Assembly: GCA_024330265.1 (NCBI GenBank)
Contig: JANDLT010000018.1
Coordinates: 22,491-86,490 of the forward strand
From: Pyrinomonadaceae bacterium MAG19_C2-C3
GTDB taxonomy: Bacteria > Acidobacteriota > Blastocatellia > Pyrinomonadales > Pyrinomonadaceae
Direction of reading: 5' to 3'
DNA length: 64,000 bases
The translations under genes were made by a program, and so were the position numbers. Each line of letters begins with the position of its first letter. Positions within the stretch are counted from its first letter, which is position 1. The notes below the pieces were generated by a model. It ran no database searches, was not told the origin of the DNA, and was given only the letters and a program-made list of their open reading frames with translations. Shown here one piece after another: positions 1 to 9,154 of the stretch.

Positions 1-212
1 ACCACGTCGTAAATACCCTTGAACTACAACGCATTGGAAATCAACTCCGGCAACTTGATTTGCAAATCCAGTCCCCACGGCAAGCGCACCGTTTCCGCCC
101 CCTGACGCGGTGACATCTTACGCCGCACGCGCCGCGCCACCTGTGCGGGACGCAACAAATACTCCGGCAGACAAAGTTTCCATCTCAGTTTCGACCAGAA
201 CTCTTGCGTCAA
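1..212 (-). pseudogene. FkbM-type methyltransferase, 5' part, interrupted by a TAG stop
   Basis: From the ATG at 212 the minus strand encodes 62 residues that resemble the N-terminal lead of FkbM-family SAM-dependent methyltransferases: a basic segment, then VRLPWGLDLQIKLPELI. The frame stops at TAG (24-26), yet the same frame continues as FKGIYDVV up to the window edge. In family members I know, this region reads roughly SALW-x-x-GVYD, so the stop sits where Trp is expected, and TGG to TAG is one base change. I read it as a nonsense-disrupted gene or a sequencing error. The rest lies outside the window, so the family call rests on a short match. Confidence 0.45.
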
Positions 213-284
213 ACTTGGTCTCCTCTTTCGTTCCCTGAAAAGCTTTAACCACTCTTTAAGTGTTGGACAAGATACGCTTTTCTT

Positions 285-2987
285 TTAACTCAATATGCGC
301 TCAACTACCGCATAACTTTCTTTCAAAGCATCGCCCAACTTATCAACATCACTCCCGCCGCCTTCCGCCATGTCAGCGCGTCCGCCGCCTTTGCCGCCGA
401 TGATGGGCGCGAGATGTTTGATGATGTCGCCCGCCTTGATTCGATTTTGCAAGTCAGGCGAGACGCGGACGATGAGCGATGCTTTGCCTTCGCCTTTGCG
501 ACCCAAGATGACGATGCCGGATTTCAGACGCGCCAAGAGCGTGTCCGACAGTTGCCGCAAAGCGTTCGCGTCCAACTCGCTCGCTTCACGCGCCAAGATT
601 TTTATGCCTTTGACTTCGCGCGCTTCCACATCATTCGCGCCGCCGGATGAAACGCCCGTCGCTAATTTAAGACGCAATTCTTCTGTCTCTTTGCGCGTGC
701 GTTTCAATTCTTCTTGCAGGCGTTCGACGACTTGCGGCAACGCCTCGCGCGTCGTGCGAAGCTGCGCGGCAAGTTGATTTAACATTTCTTCATCTTCACT
801 GAAACGCTTGTAAGCATCCGCGCCCGTTATCGCTTCGACTCTCCGCACGCCCGATGCCACCGCTTCATCGCGGATTAACTTAAACGCCCCGATGTCGCCC
901 GATGCGCGAACGTGCGTCCCGCCGCAAAGCTCTTTTGAGAACTCACCAAGCGACACGACGCGCACTTTGTCGCCGTACTTCTCACCGAACAGAGCCATCG
1001 CCCCACTCTTCATCGCTTCATCCACAGGCATCACATTCGTTTCAACGCCCGTGTTCTTCAAGACGTTTTCGTTGACGAGAGTTTCAATCTGTTCGAGTTC
1101 TTCCGCGCTCAAAGATTGAAAATGCGCGAAGTCAAAACGCAGACGATTCGGCGCGACGAGTGAACCTGCTTGCTTGACGTGCGTTCCCAGAACATCGCGC
1201 AATGCGGCGTGCAAAAGATGCGTCGCGGTGTGATTACGACGAATCGCATCACGCCTTGAAGCATCAACGAACGCATTAAGCTTCGTTCCCATTCGCAACA
1301 TGCCGCGTTCGACTTTCACTTGATGCGTGTTCAAACCGCGCACCGGCGCGAACGTGTTTTCGACAATGACGAACACGCTTTCGCCTGCCTCCGCGTCACT
1401 CGAAACCAAGTGTCCCGTGTCGCCGACTTGCCCGCCCGCTTCGGCGTAAAATGGTGTGCGATTCAAGATGACTTCGCCCGCTTCTCCGGCGTTCAAACTT
1501 TCAACTTCCGCGCCGTCTTTAATCAACGCGACGACTTCGCACGCTTCCGCGCTTGTCGTCGTATAACCCAAAAACTCAACCACGCCGTCGCGCTCAAACA
1601 CACGTTGATAAACCGGATTCCCTTTTGCCGTTTGGGTCGCCTTCACACTCCCGCCCGATGCTTGAAGTTCAGCCAGAGCAACGTCAAACTCGCGCATGAA
1701 ATCATCTTCCGGGATATCAAAACCGCGTTCTTCCAACCCGACGCGAATCAAATCTCGCGGCGTGCCGAAGGTGTCATAAAGCCGCGCCAACTCTTTATAA
1801 TCAACCGCGCTCTCGTTCTCTTGACTCGTCCCGCCAACCGCCGCGCGACTGGCAAACATCTCATCCAACTTGCCCAAACCAACGGTCAACGTCGAACCGA
1901 AACGACGTTCCTCCGCGCGCACAATCTTTTCAATCACCGCCCGCGAAGTCTCAAGCTCGGGGTACGCCCCGCGCATCATCTTGATGACTTTATCCGTGAC
2001 CTTATAGAAAAACTCGCCGTCCAACTTCAGCGCGTGATGACCTTGATAAATCGCCCGCCGCATGATTTTTCGCAACACATAATTTCGCCCTTCATTGCCC
2101 GGAATTATCCCGTCGGCAATCGCAAACGCCGTACATCGCGCGTGGTCGGCGATAACCCGCATCGCAAAACCCGCTTGGCTCTCATACTCATACCCAATGC
2201 CCGATAGCTCGCCCGCATAATCCACCAGCGGCTTCAACAAATCCGTGTCGTAGTTCGTCGTCGCGTTTTGTAAAATCGCCGCCAGCCGCTCGAAGCCAAG
2301 CCCTGTATCAACCGAAGGCGCGGGAAGCGGTGTCAATGTTCCATCAGCCGCGCGCTCGAATTGCATAAAGACGAGATTGTAAAACTCCAGCGTCATGTCC
2401 GTGCCGACAAGTCCAACGCGATTCTGCGCCGGGTCTTCCGGGTTCTCCCCGCGATAGTAATGAATCTCGCTACACGGACCGCACGGACCTGTATCGCCCA
2501 TCTGCCAAAAATTATCTTGTGCGCCGAGCCGGACAATTCTTTCCGGTGATAAACCCTGCTCAATCCACAACTGCGCCGCTTCGTCGTCTTGCTCATAAAC
2601 CGAAACCCAGAGACGTTCGAGCGGCAACTTATAAACATCCAGCAACAACTCCCACGCGAACCGTATTGCCTCACGCTTGAAGTAATCGCCAAACGAAAAA
2701 TTACCCAACATCTCAAAAAACGTTTGGTGTCTGGCGGTCTTCCCGACATCATCCAAATCATTATGCTTCCCGCCCGCGCGTATGCACTTCTGCGATGAGA
2801 CGGCGCGCGTATAACTCCGCTTTTCCGCCCCCGTGAACACATCCTTAAACTGATTCATGCCCGCGTTGGCAAACAACAACGTCGGGTCATTCACAGGCAA
2901 CAGCGGCGACGACGGCACGCGCGTGTGTCCGTTCACTTCAAAGTATTTCAAAAACAGTTCTCTGATTTCGTTTCCGGTCATTTCCAT
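285..2987 (-). CDS. alaS: Alanyl-tRNA synthetase
   Basis: A 900-residue class II synthetase that charges tRNA-Ala in the cytoplasm. The N-terminal catalytic core begins with the typical FFEVNGHTRVPSSPLLP-like segment (here LKYFEVNGHTRVPSS) and contains FANAGMNQFK and RHQTFFEMLGNFSFG (class II motif 2 region). The editing domain shows the metal-binding HTATH near residue 583 and CGGTH near 690. A charged, probably coiled-coil segment follows near 720-770, and the Gly-rich C-Ala domain (GGKGGGRADMAEGG) is near 865. Full length for the family. The ATG at 2987 has a GAAAG-type RBS; a second ATG lies two codons later. The next gene downstream on this strand is the broken methyltransferase. Confidence 0.98.
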   Translation of the reverse strand: MEMTGNEIRELFLKYFEVNGHTRVPSSPLLPVNDPTLLFANAGMNQFKDVFTGAEKRSYTRAVSSQKCIRAGGKHNDLDDVGKTARHQTFFEMLGNFSFGDYFKREAIRFAWELLLDVYKLPLERLWVSVYEQDDEAAQLWIEQGLSPERIVRLGAQDNFWQMGDTGPCGPCSEIHYYRGENPEDPAQNRVGLVGTDMTLEFYNLVFMQFERAADGTLTPLPAPSVDTGLGFERLAAILQNATTNYDTDLLKPLVDYAGELSGIGYEYESQAGFAMRVIADHARCTAFAIADGIIPGNEGRNYVLRKIMRRAIYQGHHALKLDGEFFYKVTDKVIKMMRGAYPELETSRAVIEKIVRAEERRFGSTLTVGLGKLDEMFASRAAVGGTSQENESAVDYKELARLYDTFGTPRDLIRVGLEERGFDIPEDDFMREFDVALAELQASGGSVKATQTAKGNPVYQRVFERDGVVEFLGYTTTSAEACEVVALIKDGAEVESLNAGEAGEVILNRTPFYAEAGGQVGDTGHLVSSDAEAGESVFVIVENTFAPVRGLNTHQVKVERGMLRMGTKLNAFVDASRRDAIRRNHTATHLLHAALRDVLGTHVKQAGSLVAPNRLRFDFAHFQSLSAEELEQIETLVNENVLKNTGVETNVMPVDEAMKSGAMALFGEKYGDKVRVVSLGEFSKELCGGTHVRASGDIGAFKLIRDEAVASGVRRVEAITGADAYKRFSEDEEMLNQLAAQLRTTREALPQVVERLQEELKRTRKETEELRLKLATGVSSGGANDVEAREVKGIKILAREASELDANALRQLSDTLLARLKSGIVILGRKGEGKASLIVRVSPDLQNRIKAGDIIKHLAPIIGGKGGGRADMAEGGGSDVDKLGDALKESYAVVERILS

Positions 2988-3016
2988 AATTCACTTTCAA
3001 TACTTGTTTTGATTGC

Positions 3017-3580
3017 TTAATCAAGAGTTTTCTCTGAGATTGAATCAAGCAACCGCTCACCTTCTGACTTTTGTTTTATCCATCGTAGAAACGGCTTTAC
3101 TTCGCGCGGCACTTTCGGAACTTTCCAGCCGTAATGCGTGCTGTGAAAAATGAAACCGCTTCTTATCAGAGTTTCTACTTTAGTCCATTGTTTGATATTT
3201 GTTTGCTTCGGTGCTTTGAACGCTACGCCCATCATCCACATACGGCTTCGACACTGTGGACAAAACCGCTCACGATCTAATTCTCGTGGGCGCAAATAAG
3301 GAATAGTCTGCTTATAGGTTTTGCGACAGTTGAAGCAAGCGTATTGCATCTTCCAAAACTTTTTGCGCGGATAGTCATTCATATATCTGTAATTAAGCGG
3401 TAGCTCTAACGTAGCCATAACCGCTTCGCGTGACAAACGTGGATGCGCGTAAAGTATTTGGTCAATACTCTCACCGCGCGCCAACTTTTCTAGCACAAGT
3501 TTAACCTTGATGCGCGTACCCGCAATTGTGGGTTTTACATCCATGATGTTCGGATTGCTTTCGACCAACTTGTTTCTCAT
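3017..3580 (-). CDS. DUF433 domain protein with C-terminal zinc ribbon
   Basis: A 187-residue protein. Residues 1-65 match the DUF433 pattern (PNIMDVKPTIAGTRIKVKLV, then a LARGES-IDQIL helix and a HPRLSREAV helix), a small winged-helix fold related to VapB-type antitoxins. Residues about 75-130 hold two CxxC pairs (CFNC and CPQC), a probable zinc ribbon, followed by a conserved-looking AFKAPK...QW stretch. I chose the ATG at 3580 because DUF433 similarity begins there; an upstream ATG at 3607 would overlap recX. It lies 10 bp downstream of recX on the same strand, so the two are probably co-transcribed. No toxin-like partner is visible. Function unknown; a DNA- or RNA-binding regulator is plausible. 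Confidence 0.7.
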   Translation of the reverse strand: MRNKLVESNPNIMDVKPTIAGTRIKVKLVLEKLARGESIDQILYAHPRLSREAVMATLELPLNYRYMNDYPRKKFWKMQYACFNCRKTYKQTIPYLRPRELDRERFCPQCRSRMWMMGVAFKAPKQTNIKQWTKVETLIRSGFIFHSTHYGWKVPKVPREVKPFLRWIKQKSEGERLLDSISEKTLD

Positions 3581-3590
3581 AGCCTTTATC

Positions 3591-4196
3591 CTAAACCGTT
3601 TCGTCATCTTCCGTCACTTCGTTCGCCGCCCGCACGCGATTCGCTATCAAGTCGTAAGAAAACCCGCGCCGCATCAGGTAATCGTAAAGGCGTTTCTGCG
3701 CGGCTCTGTCGGTGGGCGCGCCTTTGGTTCTCGTATAGCGCGTGATGGCTTCGTCGAGTAAATCGCTTTCCGGTGTTTCATCGAAAACTTTGTCGAGTGC
3801 TTGGGCGGCGGTTTCGCGGTCAATCTTTTTGCGAGTTAAGTCCATCGCCACGCGCGAGCGTCCCATAGGTTTTTGGCGGACGCGGGAGGCGGCGAAGCTT
3901 TCCGCAAATTGTGCATCGTCGAGATACTTGTGTTCCTTCAATTTGTCGAGCGCGGCTTCGACGGCTTCGGGCGTCGCCCATTCTTTTTCCGATAATCTGT
4001 CGCGCAGTTCGCCGATTGAGCGCGGCTTGGCGGCGAGCAGATTGACGGCGCGTTGGAGAGTGCGTTTGCGCGTTTTTTCGGGGTCAACCGTGCGGCGCGT
4101 GCGGTCTTCTTCAAGGATGATGTCGGCGTTAATCTGGCGCGTGGACTTTGGTTCGCGTCGCTTGAAGACTTTGGGTTTGCGGTGGTTCGTGTTCAT
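3591..4196 (-). CDS. recX: Regulatory protein RecX
   Basis: A 201-residue protein with a basic N-terminal extension of about 45 residues, then the three-helix RecX repeats: AVNLLAAKPRSIGELRDRL (repeat 1), LKEHKYLDDAQFAESFAASR (repeat 2, with the hallmark YLDD-x-x-FA) and a C-terminal LYDYLMRRGFSYDLIANRV segment. RecX binds RecA filaments and limits recombinase activity. recA is not in the window. The gene is divergent from truB with a gap of about 90 bp. Confidence 0.88.
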   Translation of the reverse strand: MNTNHRKPKVFKRREPKSTRQINADIILEEDRTRRTVDPEKTRKRTLQRAVNLLAAKPRSIGELRDRLSEKEWATPEAVEAALDKLKEHKYLDDAQFAESFAASRVRQKPMGRSRVAMDLTRKKIDRETAAQALDKVFDETPESDLLDEAITRYTRTKGAPTDRAAQKRLYDYLMRRGFSYDLIANRVRAANEVTEDDETV

Positions 4197-4287
4197 CGGA
4201 TTTCGATTTTAACCGACAACGCGAAACCGCGTCACAGGTGACAGGCAATTTGCATAGACGGCGCGGGCGTGGATAATCGAAAGCGAG

Positions 4288-5292
4288 ATGAGCAAAGCTA
4301 AACGAAACGATTCAGGCATGAGCGGAATCCTGATTCTCGATAAACCTGCGGGCGTAACTTCGCATGATTGCGTCAGCCGTGTGCGCCGCATATACAGCAC
4401 GCGGCGCGTCGGGCATACGGGGACGCTCGACCCTTTTGCGACCGGCGTACTGGTGATGCTTCTGGGACACGCGACCAGACTCGCGCAGTTCTTAGCCACC
4501 GATGTCAAAGAGTATCAAGCCGTGATTCGCTTCGGGTTTAAGACCGCGACCGGAGATTTGACGGGCGCACGAATTGACGACGGAGAGACATTGAATCTTG
4601 AAACATTGAACATCGAACGTATCAAAGAACAGATGCTTGAGATGACGGGTGTGCAGACGCAAACGCCGCCGATGTATTCGGCGAAGAAGATTGACGGTGT
4701 GAAGTTGTATGAACTCGCCAGACAAGGGATTGAGGTTGAGCGAAAGGCGGTTGAGATTTGTGTGAGTGAGTTTGAGTTGATGGAATATGTTGACCGCAGA
4801 GATGCGGAGGACACAGAGGAAGCGCAAAGGTTTATTAAGTTTAATGATGATGGAACGTGCGATGCGCGTGTGCGCGTGGTGTGTTCGGCGGGAACGTATA
4901 TTCGCGTGCTGGCGGAAGATTTGGGAGCGCGTCTAAACGCCGGAGCGCACCTTGTGGAACTTCGCCGGACACGCGCCGGAGCTTTCGACATTCATCAGTC
5001 TCGTGCGTTCGATGAACTCGCGCGACTCGCGGAAACGGGAGCGGAGAGTCGGGCTTTGTTGGGATTAGATGATGCGCTTCCCGAACTGCCGCGCGTGCCT
5101 CTCGGTACGGATGATGTGCGGCGCGTTCATCACGGCGCGTCGCTTCGCGTCGAAGATTCAACGCTCGGTGACGGAGCGCATGTCCGGCTCACGGATGATA
5201 AAAACGGACTCGTCGCCGTCGGAATATATGACGGCACGCGGCAAACGATCCAGCCGCGCGTGTTGCTTGTGCCGCAGAACGATTCCGCATAG
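4288..5292 (+). CDS. truB: tRNA pseudouridine(55) synthase TruB
   Basis: A 334-residue pseudouridine synthase that makes Psi55 in the T-loop of tRNAs. Visible signatures are GILILDKPAGVTSHDCV at residues 13-29, the catalytic motif GHTGTLDPFATGVL with the nucleophilic Asp at 48, PPMYSAKKIDGVKLYELAR, and GTYIRVLAEDLG. Two segments look inserted or replaced by repeat DNA: 4588-4618 (four 7-bp TTGAAC-like words, protein LNLETLNIER) and 4792-4830 (DRRDAEDTEEAQRF), the latter between the ELMEY strand and the SAGTYIR motif. Both stay in frame and should sit in surface loops. An alternative ATG lies at codon 11. Confidence 0.96.
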   Translation: MSKAKRNDSGMSGILILDKPAGVTSHDCVSRVRRIYSTRRVGHTGTLDPFATGVLVMLLGHATRLAQFLATDVKEYQAVIRFGFKTATGDLTGARIDDGETLNLETLNIERIKEQMLEMTGVQTQTPPMYSAKKIDGVKLYELARQGIEVERKAVEICVSEFELMEYVDRRDAEDTEEAQRFIKFNDDGTCDARVRVVCSAGTYIRVLAEDLGARLNAGAHLVELRRTRAGAFDIHQSRAFDELARLAETGAESRALLGLDDALPELPRVPLGTDDVRRVHHGASLRVEDSTLGDGAHVRLTDDKNGLVAVGIYDGTRQTIQPRVLLVPQNDSA

Positions 5293-5320
5293 ATGATTGA
5301 CGAACGGGTGAAACCGCGTG

Positions 5321-5329
5321 TGTTATAAT
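5321..5329 (+). promoter_or_regulatory. Extended -10 promoter candidate before prkA
   Basis: TGTTATAAT is a perfect extended -10 (TGn plus TATAAT), 29 bp after the truB stop. A TTGACG lies upstream at 5297-5302, but the 21-bp spacing is too long for a good -35, so the extended -10 is the main evidence. It would give prkA a leader of about 165 nt. Confidence 0.5.
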
Positions 5330-5500
5330 CGCGGTTGTTCACGCGGAATTAAGCGACGTGAGTTTTTCAAATCCAAAGCAACCCGCACACGCGCCGCCGG
5401 ACATCGAACAAGCGACAGCAAGAACAAGCATGTAAGGGCGTGGCATTTCCCACACGTCGTCCATTCAAACACACAGCCGAAAGAGGTTTTAATTAAGGCT

Positions 5501-7447
5501 ATGCACCAGCAGGATGGCAACACCAACAAACCCACCTTCGACATCAGCGAACGACTCGACGCGCATCGTCGTGAGCGTGAGCGTATAAACTGGTCTGGAA
5601 CTTTCCGCGACTACTTCGAGTTGGTCACGCAAAATCCGAGACTCGCCCAACTCTCGCACGCCCGCGTCAACGACATGATTCATCATGCCGGAACGGAGAA
5701 AATCAACGAAGGCGCACGCGACGAAACCACACGCTACAACTTCTTCGCCGAAGAACTCTACGGCATCGAAGAACCCATTGCGCGCATCGTCGAATACTTC
5801 AAATCGGCAGCCCAACGCCTCGAAGTTCGCAAGCGCATTTTGCTTCTCATGGGACCCGTCGGCGGTGGCAAATCCACCATCGTCACCTTGCTCAAACGCG
5901 GGCTTGAGGATTGGACGCGAAACGATGCGGGCGCGGTCTTTGCGATAAAAGGCTGCCCGATGCACGAAGAACCTTTGCATCTGATTCCGGCGGAACTGCG
6001 CGCGGAAATCGAAAAGCATTACGGCATCTACATCGAAGGCGACCTCTGCCCGCAGTGTCGTTACAACCTCGAACACACCTATCAAGGACGGCATGAGGAT
6101 GTCGCGGTCGAACGCATCGCCTTCTCGGAAAAAGAGCGCGTCGGCATCGGCACATTCTCGCCGTCAGACCCAAAATCACAAGACGTGACCGAACTGACGG
6201 GTTCGATTGATTTATCAACCATCGGTGAAATCGGCGTGGAGAGCGACCCGCGTGCGTATCGTTTCGATGGTGAACTCAACATCGCCAATCGCGGCGTGAT
6301 GGAGTTTATCGAGATGTTGAAGGTTGATGAGAAGTTTCTTTATTCGCTTCTTACCTTGTCGCAAGAACAGAACATCAAGACCGGACGCTTTGCGATGATT
6401 TACGCCGACGAAGTTATCCTTTCACACACGAACGAAAACGAGTACGCGGCATTCGCGGGCAATCGCAAAAGTGAAGCTTTGCAAGACCGCATCATCCTTG
6501 TGCGCGTGCCTTATAACTTGCGCGCCAAACAGGAGGAAAGAATTTACGACAAGCTGCTTCATCAATCGGAGGTCTTGCGTAACGTCCACATCGCACCGAA
6601 CACGTTGCGCGTCGCGGCGATGTTCGCGGTGATGACCCGGCTCGAAGAACCGAAACGCCAGAGCGTTGACATCGTAAAGAAGATGAAGCTTTATGACGGT
6701 GAAGATGTCGAAGGTTATAAATCGAAAGACGTGCGCGAACTCAAAGATGAAACGGTGCGCGAAGGTATGGACGGGATTTCGCCGCGCTACATCATCAATC
6801 GTTTGTCCGGTGCGTTGGTCAAAGACGGCGTGACGTGCATCAATCCGATTGATGCTCTGCGCGCAATTAAAGACGGCTTCGAGCAGCACACTGGGATTAA
6901 CGGTGAACAGCGCGAGAAGTATCTGAATCTGATTTCGATGGCGCGCAAGGAATACGACGAGATTGCGAAAACCGAAGTCCAACGCGCGTTCGTTTATTCG
7001 TTTGAAGACATGGCGCGCACGCTCTGCAATAACTACCTCGATAACGTCGAAGCTTACTGCAATAAAGAGCGTATCAAAGACCCTATCACGGAAGATGATT
7101 TAGAGCCGGACGAAGGTTTGATGCGTTCTATCGAAGAACAAATCGGCGTCTCGGACAACGCGAAAAACACGTTTCGGCAAGAGATTCTGATTCGCATTTC
7201 ATCCTACGCGCGCAAAGGCAAACAGTTTGAATACCTGTCGCACGAACGCTTGAAGGAAGCGATTGAGAAGAAGATTTTTGCCGACCTAAAAGACGTGGTG
7301 AAGATAACGACCTCCGTGAAATCGCCCGACCCAGACCAACTGCGCCGCATCAACGAAGTCATTGACCGCCTTGTGCGCGACCACGGTTATTGTCCTGTAT
7401 GTGCCAATGAGTTATTGAGCTATGTCGGCACGCTTCTGTCAAGGTAG
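5501..7447 (+). CDS. prkA: PrkA family serine protein kinase (AAA+)
   Basis: A 648-residue protein, close in size to E. coli YeaG and B. subtilis PrkA. The PrkA AAA domain has Walker A GPVGGGKS at residues 118-125. The C-terminal kinase-like region carries DGISPRYIINRL and ends in a conserved HGYCPVCANELL. I set the start at the ATG at 5501, where family similarity begins (FDISERLDAHRRERE...WSGTFRDYFEL); the open frame extends 61 codons upstream, but that part is not conserved-looking. PrkA proteins act in starvation and stress signalling together with DUF444 and SpoVR proteins, and both occur downstream here (9218 and 11360), separated by three other genes. Confidence 0.93.
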   Translation: MHQQDGNTNKPTFDISERLDAHRRERERINWSGTFRDYFELVTQNPRLAQLSHARVNDMIHHAGTEKINEGARDETTRYNFFAEELYGIEEPIARIVEYFKSAAQRLEVRKRILLLMGPVGGGKSTIVTLLKRGLEDWTRNDAGAVFAIKGCPMHEEPLHLIPAELRAEIEKHYGIYIEGDLCPQCRYNLEHTYQGRHEDVAVERIAFSEKERVGIGTFSPSDPKSQDVTELTGSIDLSTIGEIGVESDPRAYRFDGELNIANRGVMEFIEMLKVDEKFLYSLLTLSQEQNIKTGRFAMIYADEVILSHTNENEYAAFAGNRKSEALQDRIILVRVPYNLRAKQEERIYDKLLHQSEVLRNVHIAPNTLRVAAMFAVMTRLEEPKRQSVDIVKKMKLYDGEDVEGYKSKDVRELKDETVREGMDGISPRYIINRLSGALVKDGVTCINPIDALRAIKDGFEQHTGINGEQREKYLNLISMARKEYDEIAKTEVQRAFVYSFEDMARTLCNNYLDNVEAYCNKERIKDPITEDDLEPDEGLMRSIEEQIGVSDNAKNTFRQEILIRISSYARKGKQFEYLSHERLKEAIEKKIFADLKDVVKITTSVKSPDPDQLRRINEVIDRLVRDHGYCPVCANELLSYVGTLLSR

Positions 7448-7461
7448 AGGAATAAACAATT

Positions 7462-8091
7462 ATGTCGGCACAACTCGAAACAACTTACATCACGGCGGAA
7501 GAATACTTGGCTCTGGAGCGCAAAGCGGAAACCAAAAGCAAGTATTACAACGGCGTGATATATGCGATGTCGGGCGCGCGTCGAAAGCACGTTCGCGTCG
7601 CCGGAAACATTTCGCGCGAACTTGGTAACAAACTGATTGACCGCGATTGCGATGTTTATCAAAGTGATTTGCGCGTGTGCGTCAACCCACAAAGGGGTTT
7701 ATACACTTACCCCGATGTGATTGTGACGTGCGGTGAAGAAAGGTTTTTGGATAACGAGTTCGATACTTTGCTCAATCCAATCATTGTTTTTGAAGTCTTG
7801 TCGAAGCCAACTGCAAGTTATGACCGCAACCAAAAGTTTGAACTCTATGGAGCAATCGAATCGCTGAAAGAGTATGTGCTGGTCGCGCAAGACCGCGCGA
7901 AGATTGAGCATTTCGCACGCCAACCGAGCGGGCAATGGTTGATGACAATCGCGCAAGGTTTGGACGCGACCATCAAACTCGATGCGGTTGAGTGTGAGTT
8001 GTCGGCGCGTGAAGTTTATCGGCGCGTCGGTGTCAAAGAAGAACTGGCGAGTTTGAAAGACGAAGCCGACACGGAAGAACCGACAAGCTAA
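7462..8091 (+). CDS. Uma2 family PD-(D/E)XK nuclease-like protein
   Basis: A 209-residue protein of the Uma2 (DUF820) family. The N-terminus is typical (YITAEEYLALERKAETKSKYYNGVIYAMSG in outline). The core shows YPDVIV at about residues 78-83 and VFEVLS near 106, which supply the D and E of a PD-(D/E)XK-like site, followed by the Y-D-R-x-x-K-F-x-x-Y helix. It starts 14 bp after prkA and is probably co-transcribed. Biological role of the family is unsettled. It is one of three paralogues in the window (also 46830 and 51726). Confidence 0.85.
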   Translation: MSAQLETTYITAEEYLALERKAETKSKYYNGVIYAMSGARRKHVRVAGNISRELGNKLIDRDCDVYQSDLRVCVNPQRGLYTYPDVIVTCGEERFLDNEFDTLLNPIIVFEVLSKPTASYDRNQKFELYGAIESLKEYVLVAQDRAKIEHFARQPSGQWLMTIAQGLDATIKLDAVECELSAREVYRRVGVKEELASLKDEADTEEPTS

Positions 8092-8101
8092 AAGTGTGCG
8101 A

Positions 8102-9154
8102 ATGAAGAAACGATATTTGATTGCGGGTAGCTATGTGAGTTTGGGCGCGGCGTTGTGGTGGAAATTGAGCCGCCGCGATGAAGACGTGGCGTTCGACGAG
8201 TATAAGGATGTCCTTCATCACGTCGAACACTCGAAGTTTGCGACCATTGACGGCGTGCGCGTTCATTATCAGGAAGCGGGAGATGTGAACGCGCCGACGA
8301 TTGTTTTAATTCACGGCTTTACGGCTTCCAACTTTGTGTGGCGCGATGTGTTTCTGCCTCTGGCTGATGCTGGCTATCGGGTCATCGCACCGGACATCAT
8401 CGGCTTCGGTTTCACCGAAAAACCGCGTGGGCATGAATACACGATTGACGCGCAAGCCCGCATGATAATCGGCTTGCTTGACGAATTAAAAATTGACCGC
8501 GCCACACTTGTCGGCAGTTCCTACGGTGGTGCGATTGCTTGTGTTTGCGCGTTGGACTTTGCGGAACGAATCGAGAAATTGGTGTTGGTCAGTCCCGTGA
8601 CTAACGACGCGGTGAAGAATCAAAAGCTGTTGCGACTCGCGCGCGTACCGTTGATGGGTGATGCTTTGTCGCCTTTGATGTTGGGTTCAAAGACATTGAT
8701 GCGCTTTCGCATGAAGAAAGTTTATGCGCGCGGCGCGGGACCACTCCACAGCGTCGAACGAATGGAAGCCCATCACAGACCTTTGCGAACGGCGGCGGCG
8801 CAACGCGCGTTTATGAAAATCCTCAGACGTTGGAGCGCGAATCGAATTGAAGAACAAGCCGCGAATATCACGCATCCGACGCTTCTCGTGTGGGGTGAAA
8901 AGGATTTAGATGTGCCGCTGAAAAACGCCGCACCGATGTTGGAGCGAATGCCGAACGCGCGTCTCGTCGTCTTCAAAAACTGCGGACACTTACCGCAAGA
9001 AGAATTTGCACCTGACTTTGCGAAGTTGGTTGTCGAGTACTGTGAGGATAGATTGAACGTCCCGCTTGCGCCGGATGAATCGTTCAATGTTCCAAGTTCA
9101 ATGTTCAACATCGCGCCCGCGACTTCGCCGTTGAATCTTGAACTCGGAACATAA
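8102..9154 (+). CDS. Alpha/beta-fold hydrolase, membrane-anchored N-terminus
   Basis: A 350-residue hydrolase. After a short N-terminal hydrophobic segment (YLIAGSYVSLGAALWW) comes a standard alpha/beta-hydrolase fold: the HGF oxyanion segment near residue 71, the nucleophile elbow GSSYGG with Ser at about 140, an acidic residue in GEKDLDVP, and the catalytic His in NCGHLPQEE. Substrate cannot be told. The last 30 or so residues (from about SFNVPSSMFN to LNLELGT) lie beyond the fold and are encoded by 7-bp word repeats that continue past the stop codon, so the tail was probably acquired by repeat insertion. A GTG two codons earlier (8096) is an alternative start. Confidence 0.85.
   Translation: MKKRYLIAGSYVSLGAALWWKLSRRDEDVAFDEYKDVLHHVEHSKFATIDGVRVHYQEAGDVNAPTIVLIHGFTASNFVWRDVFLPLADAGYRVIAPDIIGFGFTEKPRGHEYTIDAQARMIIGLLDELKIDRATLVGSSYGGAIACVCALDFAERIEKLVLVSPVTNDAVKNQKLLRLARVPLMGDALSPLMLGSKTLMRFRMKKVYARGAGPLHSVERMEAHHRPLRTAAAQRAFMKILRRWSANRIEEQAANITHPTLLVWGEKDLDVPLKNAAPMLERMPNARLVVFKNCGHLPQEEFAPDFAKLVVEYCEDRLNVPLAPDESFNVPSSMFNIAPATSPLNLELGT

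Noticed and set aside
1320..2207. Long open frame on the plus strand inside alaS
   Set aside because: It lies antisense to the catalytic and editing parts of alaS, has an Arg/Ala-rich composition typical of complement reading, and shows no known motif.
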